40,836 nt of DNA from Burkholderia singularis (GCF_900176645.1 NZ_FXAN01000073.1:1-40836), one strand, 5' to 3'. Shown: positions 1-8,168, numbered from the stretch's first letter. Program-made: numbers and translations. Notes: generated by a model from the letters alone, not told the origin.

Positions 1-87
1 TAACGAAGAGTTATCCACACCGGAATAGATGTACTACGCTGTCTCGGGGTGGGGCAGATTTAGATGAAATCGGTCGGTTAAGACTCG

Positions 88-249
88 GTGGAAATCAACA
101 ACGAAGGTAGCTATCTCGCCCACTGGCAATACAGTCGTGGCCGGATTTGCTGCGTCTCTACCCCATCCATTCTCAAGGCTCTCGGCTTCGTAGCCGACGA
201 AGATGACGGCGAATTCATCCTTCGTCACCCTCGCCTACAAATCGAATAA
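88..249 (+). CDS. possible small ORF (53 aa), unknown function, perhaps a broken 3' remnant
   Basis: This reading frame opens after a TAA at 79-81 and could start at the GTG at 88. It ends at the TAA at 247-249. The translation looks protein-like (about 53 residues, ending in RHPRLQIE, with an acidic ADEDDGE stretch), and I do not recognise the family. In the same frame an ATG at 64 gives only MKSVG before that TAA, so the gene may be a version broken by a stop near its start. No convincing ribosome binding site precedes the GTG. A 64-codon frame on the opposite strand (34-228, GTG start, no usable ribosome binding site) overlaps it completely; only one can be real. I slightly prefer the plus-strand frame on amino acid composition. 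Confidence 0.3.
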   Translation: MEINNEGSYLAHWQYSRGRICCVSTPSILKALGFVADEDDGEFILRHPRLQIE

Positions 250-255
250 CTCCGT

Positions 256-283
256 TGTGCGCGCGCACACGTGTACGCGCGTA
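256..283. repeat. 28-base alternating pyrimidine-purine tract with palindromes
   Basis: Every base from 256 to 283 alternates pyrimidine and purine without a break. The tract contains a perfect 14-base palindrome at 256-269 (TGTGCGCGCGCACA) and an 8-base one at 267-274 (ACACGTGT). Such tracts can adopt left-handed Z-DNA under negative supercoiling. It lies in the gap downstream of the two small minus-strand genes. No function can be assigned from sequence. Confidence 0.6.
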
Positions 284-351
284 GCCCACATATGGGTCAA
301 TCAATTATCCCGCCACCGACAGCCGGTCTGGCTCATAGCGGCGAAGTGTTG

Positions 352-555
352 TCATGGATTTATCGCATGCCGCAAATCCGTATTGAGCACGCTAAACAAT
401 GTGCGCAACTCTTCTTTCGTCTTGTCGCTCAACATTGCAAATGCTTCGCTCCCGTCACCGCGCATAAAATCGGTCAACGCCGCCACCTGACCCAAGATGC
501 GAGTAATGCGAGACGGCGGTGCGGGTTGCCACACTCGGCTAAATTTTTCAGCCAT
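352..555 (-). CDS. small conserved-looking protein of the integrated element (67 aa)
   Basis: A 67-residue protein starting MAEKFSRVWQ. The start at 555 is chosen because a GGAGG ribosome binding site lies a few bases upstream (plus-strand acctcc at 561-566); the longer reading frame to 591 has no such site. The product is soluble and probably helical in its second half, with no signal peptide or membrane segment. It overlaps the end of the upstream gene by 8 bases, which suggests translational coupling in one transcript driven from the promoter near 1050. I do not recognise a named family. Its position beside a C4-like RNA and next to a tRNA attachment site suggests a prophage or satellite-element gene; this is inference from context. 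Confidence 0.6.
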   Translation of the reverse strand: MAEKFSRVWQPAPPSRITRILGQVAALTDFMRGDGSEAFAMLSDKTKEELRTLFSVLNTDLRHAINP

Positions 556-796
556 GCCGCACCTCCGGGCAATTCTCCGCTCTGAGTTCATGAAGCGTGC
601 TGCGAACTGCCGTGAGCGTAACGCCGTAAAGGTCGAAAATCGCTTTTTGCTCGTCTAAATCCAAGCCGGAAAATAATGCAACGCCGTCCTTGTCTGAGAG
701 CAACCTCGATAAAGCAGACAGGTTATCGACACCGACGAGCGCGATATCGATTAGGGTGGGGTTCGAAGATTCGGGATGAGTGGGAGCGTGATGCAT
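548..796 (-). CDS. small protein (82 aa), predicted target of the adjacent C4-like antisense RNA
   Basis: An 82-residue protein starting MHHAPTHPES, with no membrane segment or recognisable domain. The start at 796 is well supported: AGGAGG (plus-strand cctcct at 805-810) lies 8 bases upstream. This ribosome binding site sits in a 10-base stretch (804-813) exactly complementary to the loop of the structured RNA encoded just upstream on the same strand (loop bases 880-889), so translation is probably repressed by that RNA. In phages P1 and P7, C4 RNA controls the downstream icd (ash) reading frame and ant gene this way. By position this gene takes the ash role, but I cannot show sequence kinship to Ash. 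It is followed by, and overlaps, the 67-residue gene. Confidence 0.65.
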   Translation of the reverse strand: MHHAPTHPESSNPTLIDIALVGVDNLSALSRLLSDKDGVALFSGLDLDEQKAIFDLYGVTLTAVRSTLHELRAENCPEVRHG

Positions 797-803
797 GGAT
801 GCG

Positions 804-813
804 GCCTCCTATG
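804..813 (-). promoter_or_regulatory. predicted antisense-RNA target covering the ribosome binding site
   Basis: On the minus strand these bases read CATAGGAGGC and include the AGGAGG ribosome binding site of the 82-residue gene. They are the exact reverse complement of the exposed loop (880-889) of the C4-like RNA. An 8-base version of the same target (TAGGAGGC) lies upstream of the RNA at 990-997. Confidence 0.6.
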
Positions 814-849
814 AACAGTGAGACCCGCTCTCCCATCGCCAAATGGGCG

Positions 850-927
850 GGCGGGCACATGGCAAGGTTGGCGAACCGGCATAGGAGGCAACCGGCAGAC
901 CCGAAGGTCTCCCCGCCAAGGCCCACC
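850..927 (-). ncRNA. C4-like antisense RNA (phage immunity type)
   Basis: The minus strand folds into a compact branched structure. An outer stem GGTGGGC/GCCCGCC (921-927 with 850-856, one G-U pair) encloses a second stem TTGGCG/CGCCAA (914-919 with 868-873). Inside are two hairpins: AGACC-TTCG-GGTCT (897-910) and a CCGG/CCGG stem (892-895 with 876-879) whose 12-base loop displays GCCTCCTATG, an anti-ribosome-binding-site sequence. Known biology: C4 RNA of phages P1/P7 and the related CI RNA of satellite P4 are processed from the leader of the transcript they control, and act by pairing with target sites over ribosome binding sites. The fold, the loop and the two complementary sites flanking it (990-997 and 804-813) all fit. 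The exact RNA ends are not determinable. Confidence 0.72.
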
Positions 928-1043
928 CATTGATCAATAGATGCGCAAAGGCATGCAGACGAAAAAGTCGCACATGCGGCGGCTCGTCCGCCTCCTAAGA
1001 TCGGGTCGCCAAACCCGGTCACGGTGTTTCCGTGACGGCCTCA

Positions 1044-1072
1044 ACAGTAGCCAAAATTTGGGGTATGGTCAA
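1044..1072 (-). promoter_or_regulatory. sigma70-type promoter driving the C4-like RNA and small-gene transcript
   Basis: On the minus strand there is a -35 box TTGACC (1072-1067), a 17-base spacer and a -10 box TACTGT (1049-1044), giving a predicted start near 1037. The spacer contains a small dyad, CCAAA-A-TTTGG on the plus strand (1051-1061), which could be an operator. Transcription would run through the upstream target site, the C4-like RNA and both small genes. Confidence 0.6.
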
Positions 1073-1152
1073 ATCAGGCACAAGTCTGCTACACTGATTA
1101 GTTCCATCGGCTACATACGCGATTGTAACTCATTGATGTGATTGGCTGTTTA

Positions 1153-1178
1153 GGGTTCGAATCCTCTCACCCCGACCA
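1153..1178 (+). repeat. 3' fragment of tRNA-Pro: attachment-site scar of an integrated element
   Basis: These 26 bases match the T-loop (GTTCGAATC), the acceptor strand CACCCCG, discriminator A and CCA of a tRNA whose acceptor fits the tRNA-Pro type (5' side CGGGGTG). The match stops at about 1153: the preceding bases form no T-stem 5' strand, anticodon arm or D-arm. This is the pattern left when an element integrates at a tRNA 3' end. The intact tRNA should lie at the other end of the element, beyond the left edge of the window. Confidence 0.75.
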
Positions 1179-1185
1179 GGTTTTG

Positions 1186-1218
1186 AAAAAACCGCGCATG
1201 AAATGCGCGGTTTTTTTT
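1186..1218 (+). terminator. intrinsic terminator, originally of the tRNA-Pro gene
   Basis: A perfect stem CCGCGCAT-GAA-ATGCGCGG (1192-1210) is flanked by an A-run before and an eight-T run after. It starts only 14 bases after the tRNA CCA, so it is most simply the native terminator of the tRNA gene that was interrupted. Confidence 0.85.
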
Positions 1219-1351
1219 CGCCGTTCCGGATGTCGCCGGCCGGTTCGTCGCCGGCTGCCGCGCAAAACCGGCGCCGTGCGCCCCCGCCAGATCGCGTGCG
1301 CCCCTCTGCTATAGTCTTCCCCATTCCTGTTCATTCACCGACTTTCCACGC

Positions 1352-2650
1352 GTGGACCAAATTCCCTTATGGGCGCAAATCGGCGCCGTCTTCCTGCTTC
1401 TTCTCTGCTCCAGCTTCTTCTCCATTTCCGAAACCGCGATGATGGCGCTCAACCGTCATCGGCTCAAACACCTCGCGGCCCAAGGCGCGCTCGGCGCGAA
1501 GACAACGCAAGGGCTGCTTGCGCGAACCGATCAACTCCTCAGCGTGGTTCTGATCGGCAACAATCTGTTCAACACGATCATCCCGGTATTAACGACGTCG
1601 ATCGCGCTACGCACGTTCGGCCATGACAACCTTGTGCTGTCGATCGCGACGGGGATCGTCGCGTTCCTCATCATCGTGTTCGCCGAGATCACGCCGAAAA
1701 TCGTCGGCGCGACGTTCCCCGAGCGGATCGCATTGCCCGCCAGCATCGTCATCGCACCGCTGATGCGGGTGCTGATGCCGCTTGTGTGGTTCGTCAACGC
1801 GTTGTCCGGCACCATCCTCGCCACGCTGCGCATCAACACGAAGGCAGGCCGCGACCAGCGGCTGTCGGCGGAGGAACTGCGCACGCTCGTGCTCGAATCC
1901 GCGAGTTTCATGCCGACCAAGCACCGCAGCATCCTGCTCAACCTGTTCGATCTGGAAAACATCACCGTAGACGACGTGATGATTCCGCGCCGCCAGATCG
2001 AAGCGCTGAACATCCTCGCGCCGCTCGACGACGTGCTGCACCAGCTCGAGACCTGCTACCACAACCGGCTCGTGGTCTACGAAGGGGATATCGAGCGTGT
2101 GCTCGGCGTGCTGCACGTGCGCAAGACGCTCGCCGCGCTTCACAATCAGGATTTCGATCGCGCGACGCTGCGCGAGCTACTCACCGAGCCGTACTATGTG
2201 CCGTCCGGCACGCCCGTCTACCAGCAATTGCAGTACTTCCAGGAAAGCCGCCAGCGCACGGCGCTCGTCGTCAACGAGTACGGCGAACTCGAAGGGCTCG
2301 TCACGCCGGAGGACATCATCGAAGAGCTGATCGGCGAATTCACGACGACGATGCCGAAAAGCGAAGGCTCGAAGGGCGGCTGGGACGAAAACGGCGAATG
2401 CATCGTCGCGGGCAGCATGCCGTTGCGCGAGCTGAACCGCTGGCTCCACCTGGATCTGCCGACGACAGGCCCGAAAACGCTTAACGGGCTGATTCTCGAA
2501 GTGCTCGAGGAAATTCCGGAAGGCGACGTCTGCCTGAAGATCGGCGACGTGATGATTGAAGTGATGCGCAGCGACGATCAGGGCGTGCGCACGGTCAAAC
2601 TGTTCCAGCCACGCATGTCGCGCGGCCCAGCGCGCACACGGGGCCTGTAA
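1352..2650 (+). CDS. CNNM/CorC (HlyC) family membrane protein with CBS pair
   Basis: A 432-residue inner-membrane protein. The N-terminal DUF21/CNNM domain (about residues 1-190) has several hydrophobic segments and the typical early ISETA motif. It is followed by two CBS domains (about 205-330, including a DDVMIPRRQIE start and LVVNEYGELEGLVTPEDIIEE in pieces) and a C-terminal CorC_HlyC transporter-associated domain. Family members are linked to Mg2+/Co2+ homeostasis or efflux; substrate is not deducible here. The GTG at 1352 is chosen because MDQIPLW leads directly into the first membrane segment; no strong ribosome binding site is visible. A possible -10 (TATAGT, 1310-1315) lies upstream. 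It is the first intact gene after the integration scar. Confidence 0.9.
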   Translation: MDQIPLWAQIGAVFLLLLCSSFFSISETAMMALNRHRLKHLAAQGALGAKTTQGLLARTDQLLSVVLIGNNLFNTIIPVLTTSIALRTFGHDNLVLSIATGIVAFLIIVFAEITPKIVGATFPERIALPASIVIAPLMRVLMPLVWFVNALSGTILATLRINTKAGRDQRLSAEELRTLVLESASFMPTKHRSILLNLFDLENITVDDVMIPRRQIEALNILAPLDDVLHQLETCYHNRLVVYEGDIERVLGVLHVRKTLAALHNQDFDRATLRELLTEPYYVPSGTPVYQQLQYFQESRQRTALVVNEYGELEGLVTPEDIIEELIGEFTTTMPKSEGSKGGWDENGECIVAGSMPLRELNRWLHLDLPTTGPKTLNGLILEVLEEIPEGDVCLKIGDVMIEVMRSDDQGVRTVKLFQPRMSRGPARTRGL

Positions 2651-2706
2651 CGCGCCCCGTCGTCCCGGCTTTGGCCGAACGGCCGACTGGTCACCTGATA
2701 CGCGCC

Positions 2707-2729
2707 ACGCGATGATTCTCTCATCGCGT
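2707..2729. repeat. perfect 9-bp inverted repeat upstream of the pilB-like gene
   Basis: ACGCGATGA, 5-base loop TTCTC, TCATCGCGT. It lies between the CorC-type gene and the pilus ATPase gene, about 30 bases before the latter's start. There is no T-run on either side, so it is either a weak terminator of the upstream gene or an operator or 5'-leader structure of the downstream one. Confidence 0.5.
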
Positions 2730-2758
2730 CGAACAGGCGGCCTTTGGGGCCGGAGCCA

Positions 2759-4063
2759 ATGTCTGTCACGTCTTCTCCTTTCTTTTCCGCATGGCCGGAG
2801 CGCGCGGCGCCGGCATCGCCACCGTATGCGGCGGCCTCCTCCGCCGCGCCCCCCGCCCCTTCCCAGCCGCGCGCCGCGAGATTCGACGATGACGCACCAG
2901 CCATTGGCGCCGTCGCCGATATGCTGCGCACGGCACACGAGCGCAACGCGTCGGACATCCATGTCGAGCCCTGTGAATCGGGCTGGCGTGTGCGGCTGCG
3001 CATCGACGGCGTGCTGCATGAGCTCGCTCGGCCGCCTGCCCATCTGCGCGATGCGTGCGTGACGCGGATCAAGGTGCTCGCGCGAATGGACATCGCCGAG
3101 CGCCGCGTGCCACAGGATGGCCGGCTGCGGCTCGCGCCGGCGCCGGGGCTCAGCTGCGACTACCGGGTCAGTTCATTGCCGACGCTGCATGGCGAAAAGC
3201 TCGTGCTGCGCCGTCTGGAAACACTGGCCGCCGCGCTGTCGCTCGCCGCGCTCGGCTTCGATACGGCCCAGGCGCGCACCGTCGAAGCAGCGATCCGTGC
3301 GCCGCATGGCCTCATTCTGGTGACCGGGCCCACCGGTAGCGGCAAAACGTTGTCGCTGTATTGCTTCCTTCAGCAATTGAACGACGCATCGCGCAATATC
3401 TGCACGGTCGAGGACCCGGCCGAGATCGAACTCGATGGCATCAATCAGGTGGGAGTGCGGGAAAAGGCGGGCCTGACGTTTGCGGTCGCGCTGCGCGCGT
3501 TCCTTCGCCAAGATCCCGACGTGATCATGGTCGGCGAGATTCGCGATGCGCAAACCGCCGATGTCGCGCTCAAAGCCGCGCAAACGGGCCATCTGGTGTT
3601 ATCGACACTGCATACGAACGATGCGCCGGCAGCGGTCACGAGGCTGCTCGACATCGGTGTCGCACCATACAATCTCGCCGCTGCGTTGAGACTCGTGACC
3701 GCGCAACGGCTGGTGAGACGCCTCTGCGCCGCGTGCCGCGCGCCCTCCGATACGTCGCGCGACGCGCTTCGCGCAGCCGGCATTGCCGGGGCGTCGCTCG
3801 ATGCCGGTTGGCGGCCGTATATCGCGAGAGGCTGCGCCGAGTGCCACGGCATCGGCTACAAGGGGCGCGTGGGCATCCATCAGGTGATGCCGCTGTCAGC
3901 CGAGCAACGCGATTTGATCGTCGCTCGCGCAAGCGGCGCCGAGCTTACGCGCCAAGCGCGTTCCGAAGGCATGGCGAGCTTGCGCGAAGCCGCGCTCATC
4001 CGCGTGCGCGACGGCTCCACAAGCTTGAGCGAAGCGCTTGATGCAACCGAGGCCTCCGGATGA
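2759..4063 (+). CDS. pilB: PilB/GspE-family assembly ATPase
   Basis: A hexameric cytoplasmic ATPase that powers pilin or pseudopilin assembly. Visible motifs: Walker A GPTGSGKT (190-197), Walker B region DPDVIMVGEIRD (from 252), and a zinc-binding pair of CxxC motifs (C323/C326 and C359/C362), as in GspE/PilB. At 434 residues it is shorter than canonical PilB (about 560) because most of the N-terminal GspE_N domain is absent; the start is a proline/alanine-rich stretch. The ATG at 2759 is preferred (GGAG just upstream); a TTG at 2744 is possible. The last four bases overlap the next gene (ATGA). With PilC and PilD it forms a core assembly set, but no pilin gene is present. It could equally be called gspE-like. 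Confidence 0.85.
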   Translation: MSVTSSPFFSAWPERAAPASPPYAAASSAAPPAPSQPRAARFDDDAPAIGAVADMLRTAHERNASDIHVEPCESGWRVRLRIDGVLHELARPPAHLRDACVTRIKVLARMDIAERRVPQDGRLRLAPAPGLSCDYRVSSLPTLHGEKLVLRRLETLAAALSLAALGFDTAQARTVEAAIRAPHGLILVTGPTGSGKTLSLYCFLQQLNDASRNICTVEDPAEIELDGINQVGVREKAGLTFAVALRAFLRQDPDVIMVGEIRDAQTADVALKAAQTGHLVLSTLHTNDAPAAVTRLLDIGVAPYNLAAALRLVTAQRLVRRLCAACRAPSDTSRDALRAAGIAGASLDAGWRPYIARGCAECHGIGYKGRVGIHQVMPLSAEQRDLIVARASGAELTRQARSEGMASLREAALIRVRDGSTSLSEALDATEASG

Positions 4064-5283
4064 ATACGCGCCGTTCTGCGCCGAGCGAAGCCCGTTATCG
4101 CTGGGTAGGCGTAACGGCGGACGGCGCACGCCGACGCGGCGTGCTGATTGCCGTCGATTCGGCCGCCGCGCGCACGGTGCTCAAACGCACCGGCATTACC
4201 GTGCTGCACCTCGAAGCCCGCGGGACGGCACCGCCCCCGGCAGTGCGCGCGCACGAGATCACGCGCTTCACGCGCCAGCTCGCAGGACTCCTGCACGCCG
4301 GGCTGGCACTCGCACCGTCACTCGAATTGCTGGCGCGCACGAACGCGTCGCGGCAACGCAATGCGATACCTCGCATCGCAGCGGGGTTGGCGCGCGAGAT
4401 CGTCGCAGGGCGGCAATTCTCGACCGCATTGGGCCGCTATCCGCGTCCGTTCGATCCGCTCTTGCGCCAGCTCGTCGCGGTCGGCGAGGCGGCGGGCGCG
4501 CTCGCCGCCGTACTCGCACGGATCGCCGACGACCGCGAACGCGCCGCCGCCCAATATGCGCGAGTCAGAGGGGCGCTCGCCTATCCGGTCGCCGTGCTGC
4601 TGTTCGCGCTCGCGCTGACTGCGGCGCTGCTGATCTGGGTCGTACCGACCTTTGAGCAGATTTTCTCCGGTTTCGGCGCCGCCCTGCCCGCACCGACCCG
4701 CTTCATCCTGGCGCTATCGGCCGGCGTGACACGCATGAGTGTGCCGGTCGGCATCGCCATAGTGCTCGTCTGCGTCGCAACGCGTCACGCCGCGCGCCGC
4801 TCCGAAACCGTGCGCGTCGCACTCGCACAAGCGCTACTGCGCATGCCGCTTGCCGGGCCGCTGCTGCGCACGCTCGCCGCCGCCCGCTGGAGCCGCGCAC
4901 TCGGCACGCTGCTCGCCGCCGGCACGCCGCTTACCGATGCGCTCACCGCTTTGTCGCATGTAAGCGGCAATGTGCTCTTCGATCGCGCAACAACCGGAAT
5001 CGCCGCGCGTCTGCAGCGCGGTGAACGGCTCGCTCAGGCGATGCGGGCCGAAGGCTATTTCCCCGACGACGTCGTGCAACCGATCTCTGTCGCCGAAGAA
5101 TCCGGCACGCTCGACACGATGTTGCTCGATATCGCGACACTCTGCGACCGGCGGATCGACGACCAGATCGGCATGATCGCGCACCTGTGCGAACCTGTTG
5201 TGATCGTCGTGCTGGGCGCGCTCATCGGCTCACTGGTGATCGCGATGTATCTGCCGATCGTTCAGCTCGGTAACGTGGTGTAG
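4060..5283 (+). CDS. pilC: PilC/GspF-family inner-membrane platform protein
   Basis: A 407-residue polytopic inner-membrane protein on which the PilB-type ATPase acts during pilus or pseudopilus assembly. Two T2SSF domains are seen (about residues 65-190 and 270-395). Hydrophobic segments occur near 171-195 (YPVAVLLFALALTA), 225-245, and at the C-terminus (VVIVVLGALIGSLVIAMYL). The order domain - membrane - domain - membrane is typical. The ATG at 4060 overlaps the stop of the ATPase gene by four bases, so the two are translationally coupled. The prepilin peptidase gene follows after a 29-base gap. Confidence 0.88.
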   Translation: MNTRRSAPSEARYRWVGVTADGARRRGVLIAVDSAAARTVLKRTGITVLHLEARGTAPPPAVRAHEITRFTRQLAGLLHAGLALAPSLELLARTNASRQRNAIPRIAAGLAREIVAGRQFSTALGRYPRPFDPLLRQLVAVGEAAGALAAVLARIADDRERAAAQYARVRGALAYPVAVLLFALALTAALLIWVVPTFEQIFSGFGAALPAPTRFILALSAGVTRMSVPVGIAIVLVCVATRHAARRSETVRVALAQALLRMPLAGPLLRTLAAARWSRALGTLLAAGTPLTDALTALSHVSGNVLFDRATTGIAARLQRGERLAQAMRAEGYFPDDVVQPISVAEESGTLDTMLLDIATLCDRRIDDQIGMIAHLCEPVVIVVLGALIGSLVIAMYLPIVQLGNVV

Positions 5284-5312
5284 CATCGCAGCCGAATCCG
5301 ACTCCATTAACC

Positions 5313-6239
5313 ATGACGACCACCTTGATCACGTCCAACCCGCTTCTTCCCGATCCGGCAACGCAAGCGCCCTTCGGGTTGCTCGCCACATTCGCGGCGC
5401 TCCCGTCGGGCGCGCAGTATGCGTTCGCGATCGTGTTCGGTCTTGTCGTCGGCAGTTTCGTCAACGTGGTCGCGCACCGGCTGCCGATCATGATGAAACG
5501 CGCGTGGCTCGCGGAAATCGCCGAAGCAACGGGCGAGCCGCCCGCCGCCGACGGCCTGCCGCCGCGCTACAACCTGTGCGTGCCGCGCAGCGCCTGCCCA
5601 AGCTGCGGCCACGTGCTGCGCGCGTGGGAAAACATCCCGCTGCTCAGCTATATCGTGCTGCGCGGCCGCTGCAGCCGCTGCCAGGCGGCCATCGGCCTGC
5701 GCTATCCACTGGTGGAACTTGCGGCCGCCGCGCTCGCGGCCGCCGCGCTCGCCCTTTTCGGGCCCAGCGGCGCGGCGCTCGCCGCATTCGGCCTGTGCAC
5801 GGCGCTGCTCGCGATGAGCGCGATCGACATGCAAACCGGCTTCCTGCCCGATTCGTTGACGCTGCCGCTTCTTTGGGCCGGCCTGTGCGTCAATCTTTGG
5901 GGAACGTTCACCAGCCTGCGCGCCGCTGTCATTGGCGCGATCGCGGGCTATCTGTTCCTTTGGTGCGTTCTGTGGCTCTTCAAGCTGTTGCGCGGCATCG
6001 AAGGCATCGGCTACGGCGATCTGAAGCTCCTTGCCGCGCTCGGCGCGTGGCTCGGCTGGGAAGCGCTGCCGCAAGTCGTATTGATCGCCGCCGTGGCCGG
6101 CGCAACGGTCGGCGTCGTCGCGACTTGGCGCGGCCGCATGCGATTCGAGGAGCCACTGCCATTCGGCCCGTTTCTTGCGGTCGGCGGGGCCGCCACGCTT
6201 TTTTACGGAACGCCGTTCTACTTGCTGCTTGGAGGTTGA
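5313..6239 (+). CDS. pilD: type IV prepilin peptidase / N-methyltransferase PilD (GspO)
   Basis: An inner-membrane aspartyl protease that cleaves and N-methylates type IV prepilins and type II secretion pseudopilins. Seen in the 308 residues: two CxxC pairs (C95/C98 and C120/C123) in the cytoplasmic methyltransferase region; the first catalytic aspartate in AIDMQTGFLPD (D172); the second in GYGDLKLL (D236); and about eight hydrophobic segments. Length and motif order fit full-length PilD rather than a short archaeal-type peptidase. It follows pilC closely and is 3 bases from coaE, a common arrangement in beta- and gamma-proteobacteria. Confidence 0.92.
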   Translation: MTTTLITSNPLLPDPATQAPFGLLATFAALPSGAQYAFAIVFGLVVGSFVNVVAHRLPIMMKRAWLAEIAEATGEPPAADGLPPRYNLCVPRSACPSCGHVLRAWENIPLLSYIVLRGRCSRCQAAIGLRYPLVELAAAALAAAALALFGPSGAALAAFGLCTALLAMSAIDMQTGFLPDSLTLPLLWAGLCVNLWGTFTSLRAAVIGAIAGYLFLWCVLWLFKLLRGIEGIGYGDLKLLAALGAWLGWEALPQVVLIAAVAGATVGVVATWRGRMRFEEPLPFGPFLAVGGAATLFYGTPFYLLLGG

Positions 6240-6242
6240 CCT

Positions 6243-6848
6243 ATGTTCTCGGTGGGATTGACGGGTGGAATCGGCAGCGGCAAGACAACGGTCGCAAATC
6301 TGCTCGGCGCGCTCGGCGCATCGATCGTCGACACTGACCTCATCGCGCACCGCATCACCGCTGCGCACGGCCCCGCGATGCCGCTCATCGCGCGCGAGTT
6401 CGGCGCGGCGTTCGTCGCCGCCGACGGCTCGCTCGACCGCGCGAAAATGCGCACGCTGGTCTTCAGCGACGAAGGGGCGCGCAAGCGCCTCGAAGCGATC
6501 ACGCATCCGCTGATTCGCGACGAAACCGAACGCGAGGCAAACGCGGCGCAAGGCGCTTACGTCGTGCTCGTCGTACCGCTGCTCGTCGAATCCGGCACAT
6601 GGAAAGCACGCGTGGACCGCGTGCTCGTGGTCGACTGCGCAGTGGACACGCAAATCGCACGCGTGATGCGCCGCAACGGCTTCACGCGCGAGCAGGTCGA
6701 GGCGATCATCGCTCGGCAGGCGTCGCGCAGCGCCAGGCTGGCTGCGGCCGACGACGTGATCGTCAACGACCACGCGTCGCATCGGCAACTCGAAGCCGAA
6801 GTCGCCGCGCTGCACCAACGCTATCTCGGCTGCGCCGCCGCCCGCTGA
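6243..6848 (+). CDS. coaE: dephospho-CoA kinase
   Basis: Phosphorylates dephospho-CoA at the 3'-hydroxyl, the last step of coenzyme A synthesis, in the cytosol. The 201-residue protein starts with the P-loop GGIGSGKT (8-15), followed by DTDLIAH and the family's ITHPLIR segment. Length is normal. A GGAGG ribosome binding site overlaps the end of pilD (GCTTGGAGGTTGACCT before the ATG), so it is likely co-transcribed with the pil genes. Confidence 0.95.
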   Translation: MFSVGLTGGIGSGKTTVANLLGALGASIVDTDLIAHRITAAHGPAMPLIAREFGAAFVAADGSLDRAKMRTLVFSDEGARKRLEAITHPLIRDETEREANAAQGAYVVLVVPLLVESGTWKARVDRVLVVDCAVDTQIARVMRRNGFTREQVEAIIARQASRSARLAAADDVIVNDHASHRQLEAEVAALHQRYLGCAAAR

Positions 6849-6941
6849 CGCACAGCCAACATGCGCCGGCGGCGGGCGGCGCCCCGCGCCACGGGTGCCG
6901 CCACGAACGCCCCCATTGTCATGCGTCCCGCAATGGTCCGA

Positions 6942-7770
<829 letters not shown>

Positions 7771-7802
7771 CGGCGCGTCGCGCCGCAATGTGATCTGCTG
7801 CT

Positions 7803-8006
7803 ATGGTTACCGCCGTGAAATGCCCGTCCTGCGGCAAGGAAGTGCGCTGGACGCCCGAGAATCGCTTCCGTCCCTTCTGTTCATCCCGTTGCAAGCAATT
7901 GGACCTCGGCGCATGGGCGGCCGAGAAATACCGGATCGGCGGCGCCGATAACGAGGCGCTGTCGGACGACGACGCAGACGGCGAGGAGAAGGGAACCCGC
8001 GGGTAA
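7803..8006 (+). CDS. yacG: DNA gyrase inhibitor YacG (zinc-binding)
   Basis: A 67-residue zinc-ribbon protein of the YacG family, reported in E. coli to bind GyrB and inhibit gyrase. Four cysteines fit the zinc site: C7, C10, C26 and C30 (CPSC ... FCSSRC), followed by the family motif [11 protein letters not shown]. The acidic C-terminus (DDDADGEE) is usual. It is probably co-transcribed with zapD. Confidence 0.93.
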   Translation: MVTAVKCPSCGKEVRWTPENRFRPFCSSRCKQLDLGAWAAEKYRIGGADNEALSDDDADGEEKGTRG

Positions 8007-8168
8007 ATCCACCGACCCCAGAAAAACTGCGCATGAGCGAACCGGCATCGCTTGCGCCGGCGAATCGATCTGGCAGCCCGGCCTGTCGACGGCCCGAAAC
8101 GGCCCGACGCTCACCGCCGTCCTCTATCGAGCCGACGGCCAAGCGCGCGACCCATTGCGCGTGATAAG

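Noticed and set aside
43..55. CGGGGTGGGGCAG near the left edge as the 5' end of a tRNA-Pro
   Set aside because: Only the first bases match the tRNA acceptor strand; no D-arm or anticodon arm follows, so it is chance.
723..1022. 99-codon open frame on the minus strand (MTGFGDPILGGG...)
   Set aside because: It runs straight through the structured C4-like RNA and its apparent conservation would come from the RNA. It has a weak GTG start with no ribosome binding site.
941..1141. 66-codon open frame on the plus strand
   Set aside because: It overlaps the leader and promoter of the minus-strand transcript, has no ribosome binding site and a composition typical of noncoding DNA.
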